Source: Paraniabella defluvii (GTDB taxonomy: Bacteria > Bacteroidota > Bacteroidia > Chitinophagales > Chitinophagaceae). From it: a stretch of DNA of 64,000 bases. The position numbers and the translations under genes are program-made. The notes below the pieces were generated by a model. That model had not been told where the DNA came from. It did no database searches and was given only the letters and a program-made list of their open reading frames with translations. The stretch covers positions 248,001-312,000 of the forward strand of contig CP079215.1 in the NCBI GenBank assembly GCA_019316985.1, read 5' to 3'. Shown one piece after another: positions 62,162 through 64,000 of the stretch (position 1 is its first letter; every line of letters starts with the position of its first letter).

Positions 62162-63538
62162 TCAGTTGTTAATTTTTTGCTTTAAAATACGTAGTTCTTT
62201 GGGATAATAATTGTTAATACGGTTCGGCAATACATTCATCCATCCGAGCGGATGTTCATTATAAGCAGCCAATTGCCAACCTGGTGTAGAACCGGGAATT
62301 TCTATGACGTTTTTTTGGAGATAGGCAATAGCCTGGGAAAGCTCCAACTCAGTACAGGCAATAGTTTCAGCAAGCATAGTACTCATGGCCAGGGCATGAT
62401 CAGGGATCAGTTTCTTATGTGCTAATTCACCCAATAAAGTACCTGAATAAATAATTCTCAAATGCTGTAACAAAAGATCAAAATCATCAAACAAGGTTAG
62501 CGGCCAGGCATATATTTTATCGTTTACCTGAATCAGTTCATTGTTGGCAGATCGGGCCCAGGAAGAGATCAACGGTAACAGCTGTTTGGTAGCGGGTTTG
62601 GTTATCAGCCTGTTTTTATTCTTGTAATTATCGCCAGTATTCAGTTTAAAGGCAGCAAGAAAAAACCTTCACCTTTTACAAGATGCGGCCAAAAACGATA
62701 GCCCCTATTTCCCGAAGCCGTGAGGACTTCTGTTATATTCCATTCCTCTTTTACATTCAAGGGAATATTAGTCATTGCAAACTCATCCGTCAGCCAATCA
62801 GCAATATCTTCATCTTCTTTTTGAGAATAGGAACAGGTTGAATAGATCAGCACACCGCCTTCTTTAAGCGCAGGCAGTGCATCCGCCAAAATCCTTTGCT
62901 GGCGCTGGCTGCAAAGCATTACATTATTTTCGCTCCACTCATCAATAGCTTCTTCATCTCTCCTGAACAGGCCACTCCCACTGCAGGGCGCATCAACAAC
63001 TATCACATCAAAATAGCCTTTCAACTTGGAAAATCCCTGGGATCATTATTGGTAACTACCACGTTGCTACTCCCCACTTCATCACATTATCTTTTAGGAT
63101 ATTCACCCGTTGCCTGATCACCTCGTTACTTACTAATAAGCTGTTTTGAGATATGATTGATTGCACATGAGTAGATTTACCTCCGGGCGCTGCACACAGG
63201 TCCAATACCTTTAATGCCTGTCTGGTATCTACGCATTGTTGCAGGGCGTGTTCCACAAACATACTGCTGGCTTCCTGCACATAATAGCAGCCTGCATGAA
63301 ATAAAGGATCAAAAGTAAAAGAAGGCCGCTGAGACAAATAATATCCATCGGAGGTCCATGGTACCGGAGTATAACTTAATCCCCTGTTTTCAAATGATTG
63401 CAAAATACCTTTCGACTTAGCAGGGTTTATTCTTATTGAAGTAATGTCTGTATCAGCATTATGTATATCAACAAAACGCTGCTCATCAAAGCCAGGCAGG
63501 CCTTGTAAAGACTGTAATAGAGCTGAAGGTAATTGCAC
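62162..63538 (-). CDS. RsmB/RsmF-type rRNA cytosine-C5 methyltransferase (frameshifted)
   Basis: NOL1/NOP2/Sun family. 'VLDLCAAPGGKSTHVQSIIS' is the SAM-binding motif I, 'VIVVDAPCSGSGLFRRDEEA' motif IV with one catalytic-region Cys, and 'GGVLIYSTCSYSQKEDEDIA' motif VI with the nucleophilic Cys. A C-terminal domain ('PLGWMNVLPNRINNYYPKEL') is the RNA-binding extension of RsmF-like proteins. Breaks near 63050 and 62635 are repaired by one base each. About 460 aa. Likely methylates 16S rRNA; the exact site is not predictable. Confidence 0.88.
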
Positions 63539-63660
63539 GTTGCAAAAGTAAATAAAGCGCGGCTAATTTCGCCTGTTTGATGGGGCATTCAAAAGAGAAG
63601 CAACACCTTCTTTCGAATGAACTTACTTCCCCAAGCAGGTATGCTGCAATTTGAAAGGGA

Positions 63661-64000
63661 TTATACCCTTACACTAAAACTCTGCTTTTCTTTAAACTCT
63701 TTTCTAAAGCTAACAATGCCGATATAGAATAAATCAATATCGCAGGATACCGCTTCATGTTGAACAATGTTTTTCCAGGCTGCTTCCATTTCTTTGCTCC
63801 AATGTATATCGTCAAATATCAGAAGCGTGTCATTATGTATATAGGGCAGCATTTGTTGAAAATATCTTTCTGTAGGCTCCTGCCTGTGATTGCCATCAAT
63901 AAACGCCAGATCAACACGGGGATTGGCATGTAGCACCTGCTCAAGCGTATTATCAAAATTACCTCTGACCAATTCTATATTCCGGATATCAAGTTGCTGA
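63661..64000 (-). CDS. Class I SAM-dependent methyltransferase (partial)
   Basis: Only the C-terminal part is in the window: 'VDLAFIDGNHRQEPTERYFQ' and 'NDTLLIFDDIHWSKEMEAAW', the acidic motifs of O-methyltransferase-like class I enzymes (metal ligands Asp, Asp-Asp). It ends 'FKEKQSFSVRV'. Sequence continues in frame to the window edge. Substrate unknown. Confidence 0.75.
   Translation of the reverse strand, partial: QQLDIRNIELVRGNFDNTLEQVLHANPRVDLAFIDGNHRQEPTERYFQQMLPYIHNDTLLIFDDIHWSKEMEAAWKNIVQHEAVSCDIDLFYIGIVSFRKEFKEKQSFSVRV

Noticed and set aside
1..64000. tRNA, rRNA, CRISPR arrays, transposases, integrases, attachment sites
   Set aside because: Reading both strands of the gaps showed no cloverleaf, no regular repeat-spacer pattern and no mobile-element gene.

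Overview
The window looks like a chromosome segment of a Bacteroidota bacterium, most probably of the family Chitinophagaceae. Evidence: TonB-linked SusC/SusD pairs, DUF4294, DUF4251 and DUF2723 proteins, bacillithiol synthesis (BshC), a DAHP synthase-chorismate mutase fusion, lipoproteins with the lipobox cysteine followed by lysine, and promoters of the TTTG-N19-TAnnTTTG type. No tRNA, rRNA, CRISPR array, transposase or phage gene was seen. More than half of the genes are split by single-base frameshifts. Almost all lie in mononucleotide runs and are repaired by changing the run by one base, so I treat them as sequencing or assembly errors and report whole repaired genes rather than pseudogenes.

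Layout: (1) 1-2215 minus: trpE behind a Trp-codon leader and attenuator, and a YkuD_2 L,D-transpeptidase-like protein. (2) purE (plus) converges on bshC (minus) with abutting stop codons. (3) 4770-13547 minus: a long aromatic amino acid operon, pheA - aminotransferase - GxxExxY protein - tyrA - DAHP synthase/chorismate mutase - aroB - aroA - aroC - GlsB-like protein, headed by a Phe-rich leader peptide and a Rho-independent terminator. (4) 13861-22581 plus: DUF92, DUF4294 and a very large DUF2723 membrane protein (GT117-like), a VWA/AAA+ (MoxR-like) pair, and a small secreted protein. (5) 22691-35586: housekeeping and small exported proteins, including a YpfJ-type metallopeptidase, EEP hydrolase, thioesterase, FKBP, polysaccharide deacetylase, Lrp regulator divergent from ahcY, several lipoproteins and a glutamine amidotransferase. 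(6) 35698-42427 minus: an export cassette for a double-glycine leader protein: C39-peptidase ABC transporter, HlyD adaptor, an unusually long (about 288 aa) precursor, a strong hairpin, a helper resembling the N-terminal part of LanC-like proteins, and a glycosyltransferase. (7) 42565-61926 minus: one roughly 19-kb operon with two SusC/SusD pairs, two fasciclin-like lipoproteins, DUF5007- and DUF5008-like proteins, two phosphatase-fold/LamG lipoproteins and an M60 metallopeptidase, with no glycoside hydrolase. (8) 62162-64000 minus: an RsmB/RsmF-like rRNA methyltransferase and the end of a SAM-dependent methyltransferase.

How it fits together: regions 1 and 3 supply chorismate, Phe, Tyr and Trp. 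Both pathway heads appear to be controlled by translation of a short peptide rich in the end-product amino acid, and each leader ORF starts 5-7 nt after the -7 box, so these mRNAs may be leaderless. Region 6 looks like a complete secretion route for one protein that may be glycosylated. Region 7 looks built to capture and process glycoproteins or glycopeptides at the cell surface. The best candidates for something new are the two attenuators (13588-13766 and 1227-1381) and the GG-leader protein cassette (35698-42427).
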